A DNA stretch of 13,533 bases, taken from assembly GCF_000332475.2 (NCBI RefSeq), contig NZ_AOGX02000037.1, positions 1-13,533 of the forward strand, written 5' to 3'. Of this stretch, positions 13,265 through 13,533 are shown in pieces. Made by a program: the position numbers and the translations under genes. Below the pieces are notes generated by a model. The model did not search any database, was not told where the DNA came from, and saw only the letters and a program-made list of their open reading frames with translations. The DNA comes from Leptospira yanagawae serovar Saopaulo str. Sao Paulo = ATCC 700523 (GTDB lineage Bacteria > Spirochaetota > Leptospiria > Leptospirales > Leptospiraceae). Position 1 is the first letter of the stretch, and every line of letters begins with the position of its first letter.

Positions 13265-13425
13265 GCATAACAGCGACTTACCGCTACGCTTCGGCACGAG
13301 GCCTCGCTCGGCCTACGGCAAATTCCCCTTCTGGCATTCGCCTTGCCTTCGCAAGCTACATGCCAGTCCCTAACGTCCCGCAGGGACTCAGGGTCGGGGA
13401 ACTTCGGTAAGTCTATTCGTTATGC
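13265..13425 (+). other. attC site (attC-12)
   Basis: The site runs from GCATAAC (13265-13271) to GTTATGC (13419-13425), CTTACC subtype, with L boxes GACTTACCG/CGGTAAGTC, the TTCCCC/GGGGAA stem, a CTTGCCTTCGCAAG hairpin and a GTCCCGCAGGGAC hairpin. Confidence 0.92.
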
Positions 13426-13533
13426 GCTATTTGTTAAAATACAATGAATAGAAGAACATGAGAATGGAAACAAATGTTAAAAAAAGCAAAAGCCTACTTG
13501 GATATCAGCTACTGGAATAATAGGTATTATTTT
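13420..13533 (+). other. start of cassette C13, cut by the window edge
   Basis: The cassette begins TTATGCGCTATTTGTT. ATG 13474 opens a frame to the window end (MLKKAKAYLDISYWNNRYYF). If the run of seven A at 13479-13485 were six, the frame would instead read MLKKQKPTWISATGIIGIIF, which looks like a membrane-anchored N-terminus and is more protein-like. A homopolymer error is plausible in pyrosequencing data. No product can be named. Confidence 0.35.

Noticed and set aside
1166..13425. CRISPR array, suggested by the regularly recurring similar sequences
   Set aside because: The repeats are about 160 bp, internally palindromic, and separated by whole genes of varied size. They carry integron R and L boxes and no short constant repeat-spacer pattern exists.

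Overview
The window is a stretch of a chromosomal-type integron cassette array. It holds twelve complete attC recombination sites of about 160 bp, one partial site at the left edge, and the gene cassettes between them. All cassette genes read left to right. The attC polarity (RYYYAAC-like box on the left, GTTRRRY-like box on the right) places the integrase and attI, if present, to the left of the window. The DNA is AT-rich, most attC-free stretches are simple low-GC genes, and several products have spirochaete-style lipoprotein signals. A spirochaete such as Leptospira is my best guess, but nothing in the window proves the genus.

Layout: partial attC (1-88); ORF-less cassette C1 (83-449); C2 hicAB toxin-antitoxin (444-1572, containing an artefactual duplication); C3 GhoS-like protein plus lipoprotein plus a full IS3/IS407-group element (1567-4193); C4 254-aa unknown protein (4188-5160); C5 second copy of the ORF-less cassette (5161-5528); C6 OLD-type ATPase/Toprim nuclease disrupted by a second IS copy (5523-7786); C7 lipoprotein plus Rap1a/Tai-like secreted protein (7781-8924); C8 HigB/HigA-type toxin-antitoxin (8919-9893); C9 lipoprotein (9888-10805); C10 MtfA-like zinc peptidase (10800-11724); C11 abortive-infection (Abi_C-like) gene with a broken 5' end (11719-12673); C12 exported protein with a carboxypeptidase-regulatory-like fold (12668-13425); start of C13 (13420-13533). 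The cargo mixes stability and defence genes (two toxin-antitoxin pairs, OLD, Abi) with small lipoproteins and exported proteins.

Three observations stand out. (1) In all twelve cassettes with both ends visible, the first ~17 bases are complementary to the last ~17 bases before the attC, well beyond the 7-bp R boxes. The sequence is cassette-specific. At exactly base 11 there is an invariant A facing C, which becomes a T-G wobble on the bottom strand, the strand that integron integrases recombine. (2) Two cassettes have no gene and carry a non-canonical but self-consistent GATAATTGC/GCAATTATC core that obeys the same rule. (3) Two lox-bearing sequences (1315-1355 and 5951-5992) match the 454 Titanium paired-end library linker from memory. 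They mark assembly errors: one sits beside a 246-bp false duplication, the other replaces about 849 bp of the second IS copy.

Removing the second IS and its 4-bp target duplication restores a perfect Walker A motif in the OLD gene. The bases next to that IS are contaminated by the target duplication of the first IS, a further sign of repeat collapse.
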